From an uncultured Eubacteriales bacterium (GTDB lineage: Bacteria > Bacillota > Clostridia > Oscillospirales > Oscillospiraceae), in NCBI GenBank assembly GCA_934567745.1, contig CAKTJM010000043.1, forward strand, positions 1 to 13,389: a stretch of DNA of 13,389 nucleotides, in the 5' to 3' direction. The stretch's first letter is position 1. Every line of letters begins with the position of its first letter. Below the pieces are notes generated by a model that saw nothing but the letters and a program-made list of their open reading frames with translations, searched no databases and was not told where the DNA came from. Positions 7,091 through 13,389 of the stretch are shown here, piece by piece. The position numbers and the translations under genes are program-made.

Positions 7091-7112
7091 CTGTTTTCAG
7101 TCGCATGCCCCG
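7079..7112 (-). terminator. Hairpin after the recN operon, probable terminator; also overlaps the hicAB promoter
   Basis: A 15-bp stem (7079-7093 and 7098-7112) with a 4-nt loop lies 32 nt after the stop of the small membrane protein gene. On the plus strand one pair is an A-C mismatch (7089/7102); in minus-strand RNA it becomes a G-U pair, so all 15 positions pair. The sequence after it (CTGTTTCGTGG) has only three consecutive T, so termination may be incomplete. The same palindrome could be a HicB operator. Confidence 0.6.
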
Positions 7113-7144
7113 TGCTCTCTATCCGGATCGCGTGACGCGAAACG

Positions 7145-7387
7145 TCACTCCTCCGGCTCCTTATGCCGTTTGAGGATGAAGCTCATGATCAGTGCACCGG
7201 CCGCCAGGTACAGCAGCAGCGGCGCCATCGACCGGAAGGAGGACTCCACCAGGCAGAACTCCAACAGGATCCCCAACAGGCCGGGGACCGCCCACGCCAG
7301 CCACGCCTTCGGGCGCTGGCCCAGGTACTTGCGGAACAGCCCGCCCACCACCACGGCGATCAGGCAACGGATGTAATACAGTGTCAT
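7145..7387 (-). CDS. Small membrane protein coupled to recN, unknown function
   Basis: 80 residues starting MTLYYIRCLIAVVVGG, with three hydrophobic stretches at about residues 2-16, 28-47 and 55-72. It has a basic loop (FRKYLGQRPK, 17-26) and a charged tail (KRHKEPEE). The ATG at 7387 overlaps the recN stop as ATGA, and GAGGAGGAGAG inside the recN end is a good SD, so the start is well supported. I do not recognise the family. It is the last gene of the operon, in the place where spoIVB follows recN in Bacillus, but it bears no resemblance to that protease. The tight coupling makes it a real gene and suggests that its expression follows recN. Confidence 0.85.
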   Translation of the reverse strand: MTLYYIRCLIAVVVGGLFRKYLGQRPKAWLAWAVPGLLGILLEFCLVESSFRSMAPLLLYLAAGALIMSFILKRHKEPEE

Positions 7388-9087
7388 GGTCTCTCCTCCT
7401 CGTTCTGTCGATAGCCCTCCGCCTGGCGCAGCAGCTCCTCCGCGCCCTCCAATATGGCTGCGGAGCGATGCGCACCGCCCGTCAGGCGGGCCAGCTCCTC
7501 CACCCGGCCTGTGCGGTCCAGGTCGCGGATGCTCGTATAGGTCCGGCCGTCCCGCTCCTCCTTCTGCACGGAGAAGTGGCTGTCCGCCATCGCCGCGATC
7601 TGCGGCAGATGCGTCACGCACAGCACCTGGCACGTATGCGCCAGACGGCTCATCTTCTCGGCGACCTTCCCGGCCGCCCGGCCGCTCACGCCCGCGTCCA
7701 CCTCGTCGAAGATGAGGGTGCGGATGCTGTCGTTCTCGGCCAGCACGTTCTTCAGCGCCAGCATGATGCGGCTGAGCTCGCCGCCGGAGGCGACCTTCGC
7801 GATCGGCCGCAGGCTCTCGCCCACGTTGGCCGACATCAGGAAGCACACCTCGTCCGCGCCGGTCTCGTCCAGGCCGAGCTTGCCCGGCTTCGGACCGAAC
7901 TGTGTCTCGAAGCGCACCCGCGGCATGTCGAGCTGCCGCAGCTCCGTCTCGATCCGCTCCTTGAGCCGTCCGGCCGCCGCCTGGCGTGCCGCGGAGAGGG
8001 CCGCGGCCTTCTCCCGCGCCGCCGTGAGCAGCACGCCCCGCCGCTGCCGCAGCGCGGCCAGGGCCTCCTCGCTGGAGCCGATCCGCTCCAGCTCCGCCCG
8101 GCACCGGTCGAGGTGCGCGAGCATGTCCTCGGTCGTCGGGCCGTATTTCTTCTTCAAGCGGTGGAGCAGGTCCAGCCGCGACTCGACCTCGTCCAGGGCG
8201 CGCGGCGAGAAGTCCATCCCGTCCCGCGTCTGGCGCAGGCGCTCCGCCGCGTCGTCCGCGGCGCAGCGGAGGGACTCCAGGACCTCGGCCAGCTCGCCCA
8301 GGTCCTTCGAGAGGTCCCGCACCCGCGCGACCTCCTGCGACGCCTCGGCCAGCAGGTCCACCGCGCCCTCGCGGTCCTCCCCGCCGAAGAGGGCCCCGTA
8401 GGCGCCCTCGACCGCCGTGAGGAGCCGATCCGCACTGCGCAGGATCGTCCGGCGCTCCTCCAGCTCCTCCTCCTCGCCCGGCACGGGGGCCGCGCGCTCC
8501 AGCTCGGCGATCTGGAAGCTCAGGGTATCGATCCTCCGGGCCTTCTCCGCCTCGTCCATCTTCAGCGAGACGATCTCCCGCCGGACCGCCGCCAGCGCCT
8601 CGAACGCCGCCGCGTAGTCCTCCCGCTGTGCCTCCAGACCGCCGAAGCTGTCCAGATAGCCCAGATGGCAGCTCTCGTCGAGCAGCTGCTGTCCGTCGTG
8701 CTGGCCGTGGATGTCGATGAGCTGGGCGCCAAGCTCCTTGAGCTGCACCACCGTGCAGGGCACGTCGCCCACCCGGCAGAGGTTCCGCCCGTCGCCGCGC
8801 AGGCGGCGGGAGATGAGCAGCTCGCCGTTCTCGTCCGGCCCGACGCCCATCTGGGCGAACCACGGCAGGTCCGGCAGGTCCCGGAACAGCGCCGTGACCA
8901 GGGCGGAGCCTGCGCCGGTCCGGATCAGGTCGCGGCTCGTGCGCTCGCCCATGACCGCACCGATGGCGTCCACGACGATCGACTTGCCCGCGCCGGTCTC
9001 GCCCGTCAGGACGTTGAAGCCCGGTCCGAAGGCGATGTCCGCCCGCTCGATCAGGGCGATGTCCTCGATGTGGAGCAGAGACAGCAT
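7384..9087 (-). CDS. recN: DNA repair protein RecN
   Basis: 567 residues, the usual RecN length. It is an SMC-like ATPase acting early in double-strand break repair. Walker A is GETGAGKS (29-36), the ABC signature region is VASGGELSRI (432-441) and Walker B is TLIFDEVDAGV (457-467). Between the ATPase halves lies a long charged coiled-coil of about residues 150-370, rich in E, R, A and L. The ATG at 9087 follows AAGGAGGGGG and gives the standard RecN start LSLLHIEDIALIE. It lies 16 nt after argR, and its stop overlaps the next small gene. No LexA-type box was identified in front of it, as expected for a gene inside an operon. Confidence 0.97.
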   Translation of the reverse strand: MLSLLHIEDIALIERADIAFGPGFNVLTGETGAGKSIVVDAIGAVMGERTSRDLIRTGAGSALVTALFRDLPDLPWFAQMGVGPDENGELLISRRLRGDGRNLCRVGDVPCTVVQLKELGAQLIDIHGQHDGQQLLDESCHLGYLDSFGGLEAQREDYAAAFEALAAVRREIVSLKMDEAEKARRIDTLSFQIAELERAAPVPGEEEELEERRTILRSADRLLTAVEGAYGALFGGEDREGAVDLLAEASQEVARVRDLSKDLGELAEVLESLRCAADDAAERLRQTRDGMDFSPRALDEVESRLDLLHRLKKKYGPTTEDMLAHLDRCRAELERIGSSEEALAALRQRRGVLLTAAREKAAALSAARQAAAGRLKERIETELRQLDMPRVRFETQFGPKPGKLGLDETGADEVCFLMSANVGESLRPIAKVASGGELSRIMLALKNVLAENDSIRTLIFDEVDAGVSGRAAGKVAEKMSRLAHTCQVLCVTHLPQIAAMADSHFSVQKEERDGRTYTSIRDLDRTGRVEELARLTGGAHRSAAILEGAEELLRQAEGYRQNEEERP

Positions 9088-9103
9088 CCGGCCCCCTCCT
9101 TCC

Positions 9104-9565
9104 TCACGTGTCCTTTTCCAGCATCTTCACGATCTCCAGGCACAGCTCCTCCGCGTCCTGGGTCGTGCGCATGATGAGCACCGCCGTGTCGTCGCCCGCC
9201 AGGCTGCCCACCATGTTCGGCAGATGCATCCCGTCCAGCGCCGAGCACGCCGCCGAGGCCAGCCCCGGCATCGTCTTGAGCACCACCAGGTTCTGCGCGC
9301 TGTCGAACGACGTGACGCTCTCCCGGAAGATGGTGTTCAGCCGCCCCGCCACGTTCAGCGAGGTCTTGCGCTCGCTCACGGCGTATTTGTAGGTGCTGTG
9401 CCCCGTCAGCTCCTTGACGAGGTGCAGCTCTTTGATGTCCCGCGAGATCGTCGCCTGGGTGGAGCGCAGGCCGCGCTCCTTCAGCTTCTCCAGGAGCTGA
9501 TCCTGGGTCTCGATGTCGTTCTCCTGGATGATCGCCAGGATCTCTGCCTGTCGTCTGGCCTTCAT
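9104..9565 (-). CDS. argR: Arginine repressor ArgR
   Basis: 153 residues. The N-terminal winged helix has the conserved recognition helix STQATISRDIKEL (35-47), with the SR pair at residues 41-42. The C-terminal oligomerisation and arginine-binding domain ends in GSLAGDDTAVLI (120-131), where the aspartates D125 and D126 correspond to the arginine-binding acidic pair. ArgR hexamers bound to arginine repress biosynthesis genes and can activate catabolism. No arginine genes are in the window, so it acts elsewhere in the genome. The ATG overlaps the nadK stop by 4 nt (ATGA), with GAGGAGGAG upstream. Its place before recN is the classic Firmicutes arrangement (ahrC-recN in Bacillus). Confidence 0.97.
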   Translation of the reverse strand: MKARRQAEILAIIQENDIETQDQLLEKLKERGLRSTQATISRDIKELHLVKELTGHSTYKYAVSERKTSLNVAGRLNTIFRESVTSFDSAQNLVVLKTMPGLASAACSALDGMHLPNMVGSLAGDDTAVLIMRTTQDAEELCLEIVKMLEKDT

Positions 9566-10434
9566 GCGCGGCTCCTCCTCTCCAACTTCTGGTTGATGAC
9601 TTCATAGAAGCTCTTGCCCGACAGCTTCACCAAGCACAGGGACCGCCGGGACCGCACGACCTCCACCGTGTCGCCCGCGTAGAGCTTGAACGCCTTCCCC
9701 CCGTCCACGGAGAGATAGGCCGTCTTGCGGCTCTGCTTGGGGGCGGTGACGTCGATCCGCCGCTCCTTGTTCAGCACCATCGCCTTCGCCTGGAGGGTGT
9801 GCGCGCTGATGGGGGTCATGATGATGTTCTCCGCCGTCGGCTCCACGATCGGGCCGCCCGCCGAGAGCGAATAGGCCGTCGAGCCGGTCGGCGTGGCGAG
9901 GATGACCCCGTCGCCGAAGACGTTGGAGATGAGGGCCTTGTCGCCGAAGACCTGGAGGTCGATCACCCGCGCCACCGCGCCCTTGGTGATGACCGCGTCG
10001 TTCAGGGCCGTCGCCCGGAAGAGCACCCGTCCCTCCCGCAGGACGCGCACGTCCAGCAGCATCCGGTTCTCCAGACCGTAGTCGCCGGTGAGCAGCCGCT
10101 TGAGCTGGCCCACCTCGCCCTGCTCCAGCTCCGCCATGAAGCCGACGCTGCCCATGTTCACGCCCACGATGGGGACCCCGAAGCTGCTCGCGTCCTTCGC
10201 CGCGTGCAGGATCGTGCCGTCGCCCCCGAAGCAGACCAGGAAGTCCGCCGTCGGCAGCTCCGTCTTCATCTCGCGGATCTTCGGTCCGCCGTCGCCGCCC
10301 ACGTTGGCGCGCTCCACCGGGAAGGGGAAGCAGTACTCTATCTGCGCCCCCGCCTCGACGAGGATCTTCTCCGCGCTGCGCGCGGCCTTCAGGCCCTTGT
10401 CCCGGAAGGGGTTCGGGCACAGGATGATCTTCAC
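9562..10434 (-). CDS. nadK: NAD kinase
   Basis: 290 residues. It phosphorylates NAD to NADP with ATP or polyphosphate. The diagnostic motif GGDGT is at 70-74. It is followed by GVNMGSVGFM (91-100), the ALNDAVIT segment (143-150) and the glycine-rich DGVILATPTGSTAYSLSAGG (175-194), all in the usual order. The start codon is GTG (10434), overlapping the tlyA stop as GTGA; GGAGGG lies about 9 nt upstream. There is no ATG near this point that would keep the conserved N-terminus KIILCPNP. Its place between tlyA and argR is typical of Clostridia. The final residues KLERRSRA are basic and poorly conserved. Confidence 0.97.
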   Translation of the reverse strand: MKIILCPNPFRDKGLKAARSAEKILVEAGAQIEYCFPFPVERANVGGDGGPKIREMKTELPTADFLVCFGGDGTILHAAKDASSFGVPIVGVNMGSVGFMAELEQGEVGQLKRLLTGDYGLENRMLLDVRVLREGRVLFRATALNDAVITKGAVARVIDLQVFGDKALISNVFGDGVILATPTGSTAYSLSAGGPIVEPTAENIIMTPISAHTLQAKAMVLNKERRIDVTAPKQSRKTAYLSVDGGKAFKLYAGDTVEVVRSRRSLCLVKLSGKSFYEVINQKLERRSRA

Positions 10435-11246
10435 GTATGGTCTCCCTCCAATCGTTCGTGGGATGCCTCCACCAGCGCGGCCAGGTCGCCCTCATAGGGC
10501 GGCTGCTCCCGCACGGTCAGATGGCCCAGATATTCGATGTTCCCCTCCGGCCCGCGGATGGGCGAGAAGGTCACGTCCTTCACATAGAAGCCGCTCTCCG
10601 CGGCGTGGCGCAGGAACTGCTCAAGGACCTCCAGGTGGACCTTGCGGTCCCGCACGACCCCCTTCTTGCCGACCTTCTCGCGGCCGGCCTCGAACTGGGG
10701 CTTGATGAGACAGACCAGCTCCCCCGTCGGCTTCATGAGCGCCCGCACCGGGGGCAGGATCAGCCGCAGGGAGATGAACGAGACGTCCACGCTGCCGAAA
10801 TCCAGCGGCTCCGGGATCTGCTCGGTCGTCAGCTCCCGCGCGTTCGTGCGTTCGAGACACACCACGCGGGGATCGCTGCGCAGGCTCCAGGCGAGCTGAC
10901 CGTAGCCGACGTCCACCGCGTAGACACGCGCGGCGCCATTTTGCAGCATGCAGTCGGTGAAGCCGCCCGTCGAGGCGCCGACGTCGATCGCCACCGCGCC
11001 GGTCAGGTCCGGCAGATCGAAGTCGCGCATCGCCTTCTCCAGCTTCAGCCCGCCGCGGCTGACGTACCGCAGGCCCTGGCCGCGGACCTCCAGCACGGCG
11101 TCGGCCGGGAGCGAGGCCCCCGCCTTGTCCATCCGGCGGTCCTGGCAGAACACCTGGCCCGCCATGATGATCGCCTGGGCCTTCTGGCGGCTCTCCGCCA
11201 GGCCCTGCTCGACCATCAGGACGTCCACCCGTTTCTTATTCGCCAT
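10431..11246 (-). CDS. tlyA: TlyA family rRNA methyltransferase/hemolysin-like protein
   Basis: 271 residues. An N-terminal S4 RNA-binding domain (about 5-65: KRVDVLMVEQGLAESRQKAQ, then the basic QDRRMDKAG) is followed by a short linker and an FtsJ-type Rossmann methyltransferase. SAM motif I is AIDVGASTGGFTDC (86-99). Residues corresponding to the K-D-K-E set of this fold are likely K68 or K71, D154, K182 (IKPQFE) and E238 (NIEYLG). TlyA proteins methylate ribose in rRNA (2'-O), and some affect capreomycin sensitivity; haemolysis is an old label. The ATG at 11246 has a near-perfect AGGAGGTGAT (11252-11261) inside the dxs end, and the genes overlap by 11 nt. Bacillus calls this gene yqxC. Confidence 0.94.
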   Translation of the reverse strand: MANKKRVDVLMVEQGLAESRQKAQAIIMAGQVFCQDRRMDKAGASLPADAVLEVRGQGLRYVSRGGLKLEKAMRDFDLPDLTGAVAIDVGASTGGFTDCMLQNGAARVYAVDVGYGQLAWSLRSDPRVVCLERTNARELTTEQIPEPLDFGSVDVSFISLRLILPPVRALMKPTGELVCLIKPQFEAGREKVGKKGVVRDRKVHLEVLEQFLRHAAESGFYVKDVTFSPIRGPEGNIEYLGHLTVREQPPYEGDLAALVEASHERLEGDHT

Positions 11247-13089
11247 GCGCCATCACCTCCTGCGCCCGTTTCACGATGCCCGCCACGTCCAGCCCGCAGA
11301 GCTGCCGCAGCTGCGCCACGCTCCCGTGCGGGACGAAGCCCGTCCCGCAGGAGCAGACCGCCGCGCCGCGCAGGGCGATGCCCGCCAGCGCCGCCGCCGC
11401 GAGGACGTCCTCGCCGGGCGCGCCCTGGTCCACGCACTCCTGGACGACCAGCAGTCGTCCGGTCTTCCGCAGGGAGGCCAGCACGACCTCCTGCGGCAGG
11501 GGCGCGATCTGGCCCAGCTTCACGACCTCGCAGGAGATCCCCTCCTGCGCGAGCCGCTCCGCCGCGCGCAGGGCGTTGCCCGTGATCGCGCCGAAGGTCA
11601 CCAGCGTCAGGTCCCGGCCCGGCCGGAGGACGCTCGCGGCCTCGCCGCTGTGGTCGTCGTGATAGCCGTCCTCCCCGCCGCGCGGATAGCGCACCGCCAC
11701 GGGGCCGTCGATCTCGTGCACCGCCCGGCGGAGCATCCCCGACAGCTCGGCCAGGCTCGCGGGGCTGAGGACCGTCAGGCCCGGGACCGCCTTGAGATAG
11801 CCGGGGTCGAAGAGGCCCTGATGGGTCTCGCCGTCCTCCCCGACCAGCCCGGCGCGGTCCACGCACAGGACCACGTGCAGCTTGTCGATCGCGATGTCGT
11901 GGATCAGCATGTCATAGCTGCGCTGCAAAAAGGTCGAGTAGACCGCGAAGACGGGGATCATCCCCTGCTTCGCCAGGCCCGCCGCCATCGACGCCGCGTG
12001 CTCCTCCGCGATGCCGACGTCGAAGAAGCGGTCCGGGAAGGTTTGCGCGAACTGCGTCAGGCCCGTGCCCGCCGTCATCGCCGCCGTGATCGCGCAGAGG
12101 CGCGGGTCGTCCTGCGCGAGGGCGGTCAGCTCCCTGCCGAAGCGGGCCGAGAAGGTCTCGACGGCCCGGTCCTTCAGGGTCTCGCCGCTGTCGATGCGGA
12201 ACGGCGCGGTGCCGTGGAAGGCGTCGGGGTTCCGCTCGGCGGGGGCGTAGCCCCTGCCCTTGACGGTCTTCACGTGCAGGAGCACCGGGCCGGGCACCGT
12301 CGCCGCGTAGCGCAGCAGCTCGGTCAGGCCCTTCACGTCGTGCCCGTCCACCGGCCCCATGTACCGGAAGCCCATGTTCTCGAACATGCTGCACGGCAGT
12401 AGGCTCGCCTTCAGGCCCTCCTTGAGCTTATGGATCACCCGGTAGAGCGACCGCCCGGGGGCAGTGGCGTTCATGACACGGCGGTAGACCGCCTTGCCCC
12501 GGAGATACTGCGGCTTGAGCCGCTGCTGGGCGAGATGCTGGGCCACGCCGCCCATGCTCGCGTCGATGGACATGCCGTTGTCGTTGAGGATGACCACCAT
12601 CGGCTCCCCGCTCTGGCCCGCCATCGACAGGCCCTCGTAGGCCAGCCCGCCCGTGAGCGAGCCGTCCCCCAGCAGGGCCACGATCTTATAGTCCTCCCCC
12701 ATCCGGGTCCGCGCGAGCGCCATGCCCAGGGCGGTCGAGACCGCCGTGGAGGCGTGGCCGGAGATGCACGCATCGTGGCGGGACTCGGCGGGCTTGGGGA
12801 AGCCCGCGATGCCGCCGAAGCTGCGCAGGGTCTCCATCCGCCCGTTGCGCCCGGTGAGGATCTTATGTCCGTAGCATTGATGCCCCACATCGAGGACCAG
12901 CCGATCGCGCGCCGTGTCGTAGACCCGGTGGATCGCCACGGTCAGCTCCACGGTCCCCAGGTTGGAGGCCAGGTGCCCGCCCGTCTGCGAGACGACCCGC
13001 AGGATGCGGCGGCGCAGGCGGTCACAGACCTCCTCGGCCTCCTGATCGCTGATCCCATGCAGGGACGGGAACTCCTCCCAGTCCTTCAA
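11236..13089 (-). CDS. dxs: 1-deoxy-D-xylulose-5-phosphate synthase (TTG start)
   Basis: 617 residues. It condenses pyruvate and glyceraldehyde 3-phosphate using thiamine diphosphate, the first step of the MEP isoprenoid pathway. Visible motifs, counted from the TTG, are TGGHLASNLG (36-45, with catalytic H39), SGHAS (110-114), the thiamine motif GDGSLTGG (141-148) ending in NDN (169-171), then DVGIAEEHA with the catalytic glutamate and DRAGLVGEDGETHQG. I prefer TTG at 13089: GAGGAGGG (13097-13104) lies 7 nt upstream, and the distance to TGGH matches other DXS proteins as I recall them. An ATG at 13113, overlapping the ispA stop as TGATG, adds eight residues (MRREEGQA) but lacks an SD. It feeds the prenyl synthase encoded just upstream. 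Confidence 0.95.
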   Translation of the reverse strand: MKDWEEFPSLHGISDQEAEEVCDRLRRRILRVVSQTGGHLASNLGTVELTVAIHRVYDTARDRLVLDVGHQCYGHKILTGRNGRMETLRSFGGIAGFPKPAESRHDACISGHASTAVSTALGMALARTRMGEDYKIVALLGDGSLTGGLAYEGLSMAGQSGEPMVVILNDNGMSIDASMGGVAQHLAQQRLKPQYLRGKAVYRRVMNATAPGRSLYRVIHKLKEGLKASLLPCSMFENMGFRYMGPVDGHDVKGLTELLRYAATVPGPVLLHVKTVKGRGYAPAERNPDAFHGTAPFRIDSGETLKDRAVETFSARFGRELTALAQDDPRLCAITAAMTAGTGLTQFAQTFPDRFFDVGIAEEHAASMAAGLAKQGMIPVFAVYSTFLQRSYDMLIHDIAIDKLHVVLCVDRAGLVGEDGETHQGLFDPGYLKAVPGLTVLSPASLAELSGMLRRAVHEIDGPVAVRYPRGGEDGYHDDHSGEAASVLRPGRDLTLVTFGAITGNALRAAERLAQEGISCEVVKLGQIAPLPQEVVLASLRKTGRLLVVQECVDQGAPGEDVLAAAALAGIALRGAAVCSCGTGFVPHGSVAQLRQLCGLDVAGIVKRAQEVMAHGE

Positions 13090-13096
13090 AGCCTGT

Positions 13097-13104
13097 CCCT
13101 CCTC
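13097..13104 (-). promoter_or_regulatory. Ribosome binding site that favours the TTG start of dxs
   Basis: GAGGAGGG on the minus strand, 7 nt before TTG (13089). The alternative ATG at 13113 lies upstream of this site and has no purine-rich stretch of its own (the bases before it read GGGCGGACGAAGTG). Confidence 0.65.
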
Positions 13105-13112
13105 ACGGCGCA

Positions 13113-13389
13113 TCACTTCGTCCGCCCGGCCAGCGTCCGGGCCAGGTCGCAGAGGAAGCCGCTGTTCGGGAACCGCTCCACCGCCGCGATGGCGCGGCGG
13201 GTGTGCTCCGCGATGAGGTCCTCGCACACGTCCAGCCCGCACAGCGACACGAAGGTCGCCTTGCCGCTGGCCGCGTCCGAGCCGATCGGCTTACCGAACT
13301 CGGCCTCGTCGCCCAGCACGTCGAGCACGTCGTCCCGGATCTGGAAGGCCAGGCCGACGCCGCGGGCGTACTCCGCCGCAGCCTCCTCC
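13113..13389 (-). CDS. ispA: Polyprenyl (farnesyl) diphosphate synthase, C-terminal part
   Basis: The last 91 codons of a gene entering from the right edge. The visible part begins EEAAAEYARGVGLAFQIRDD and contains the second aspartate-rich motif DDVLD, then GDEAEFGKPIGSDAASGKAT, the classic C-terminal signature of short-chain trans-prenyltransferases (FPP/GPP synthase). The residues that decide chain length sit near the first aspartate motif, outside the window, so farnesyl specificity is inferred from position: the ispA gene before dxs is standard in Firmicutes. The end (FLCDLARTLAGRTK) fits the family. Its TGA overlaps an ATG that may or may not be used by dxs. Confidence 0.93.
   Translation of the reverse strand, partial: EEAAAEYARGVGLAFQIRDDVLDVLGDEAEFGKPIGSDAASGKATFVSLCGLDVCEDLIAEHTRRAIAAVERFPNSGFLCDLARTLAGRTK

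Noticed and set aside
7388..8863. Upstream extension of the small membrane protein frame through recN to 572 codons
   Set aside because: The extension is an alternative-frame reading of recN, rich in R, G and P. Only the last 80 residues look like protein and they have their own ATG and SD.
7192..9174. Open frame of 660 codons on the plus strand, opposite recN
   Set aside because: Antisense shadow of recN and the small membrane gene; composition is skewed to R, H, L, A and P with no domain pattern and no SD.
10437..12402. Long plus-strand frames opposite tlyA and dxs (382 and 484 codons)
   Set aside because: Antisense shadows of well-identified genes; arginine/proline/alanine-rich translations without motifs.
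13090..13242. N-terminal extension of dxs into the prenyl synthase gene
   Set aside because: Those 51 codons are an out-of-frame reading of the ispA 3' end (arginine/glycine/proline-rich), outside the normal DXS length.
1..13389. CRISPR array, tRNA, rRNA, IS element, prophage or riboswitch
   Set aside because: No regularly spaced repeats, cloverleaf-like runs, transposase-like protein or conserved leader was seen; all gaps between genes are under 170 nt.

Overview
The window is GC-rich throughout (roughly two thirds G+C by eye) and lacks AT-rich islands, IS elements, tRNA/rRNA genes and CRISPR arrays. The gene order on the right (polyprenyl synthase, dxs, tlyA, nadK, argR, recN on one strand), the strong AGGAGG-type ribosome binding sites and the lipoprotein signal peptides fit a high-GC member of the Clostridia, plausibly a gut Oscillospiraceae-like lineage. 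That assignment is inferred from gene order and style, not from a marker gene.

Left part (1-6431). A divergent control region (405-572) separates the start of an ABC exporter gene (minus strand, cut by the window edge) from a MarR-type regulator (plus strand). Each side has a near-consensus sigma-A promoter with exactly 17 bp spacing, and small inverted repeats lie between the two -35 boxes. Behind marR, apparently in one transcription unit, follow a membrane-fusion (adaptor) lipoprotein, a full-length RND efflux permease of 1046 residues and an unrecognised lipoprotein with two GTW motifs. A perfect 15-bp hairpin with a T-run ends this unit. The likely theme is a MarR-controlled response to a toxic compound, with an RND pump on one side and an ABC exporter on the other. 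No outer-membrane channel gene is present.

Middle (6439-7112). A compact hicA-hicB toxin-antitoxin pair on the minus strand sits between the 3' ends of the two convergent operons. It has its own promoter, whose -35 box lies inside a strong hairpin located just past the end of the recN operon. hicA uses the leucine codon CTA twice, a codon absent from all of the adaptor and RND genes, which hints at separate acquisition.

Right part (7145-13389). This is a housekeeping operon read right to left: ispA-type prenyl synthase (3' end only), dxs (probable TTG start), tlyA, nadK (GTG start), argR, recN and an 80-residue membrane protein. Almost every junction overlaps by 1-11 nt, so the chain looks translationally coupled. 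It joins isoprenoid precursor synthesis, an RNA methyltransferase, NADP supply, arginine regulation and DNA repair, a linkage known from many Firmicutes.

Nothing here is clearly a new system. The best leads are the twin-GTW lipoprotein tied to the RND pump, the small membrane protein coupled to recN, and the hairpin that serves as operon end and toxin-antitoxin promoter at once.
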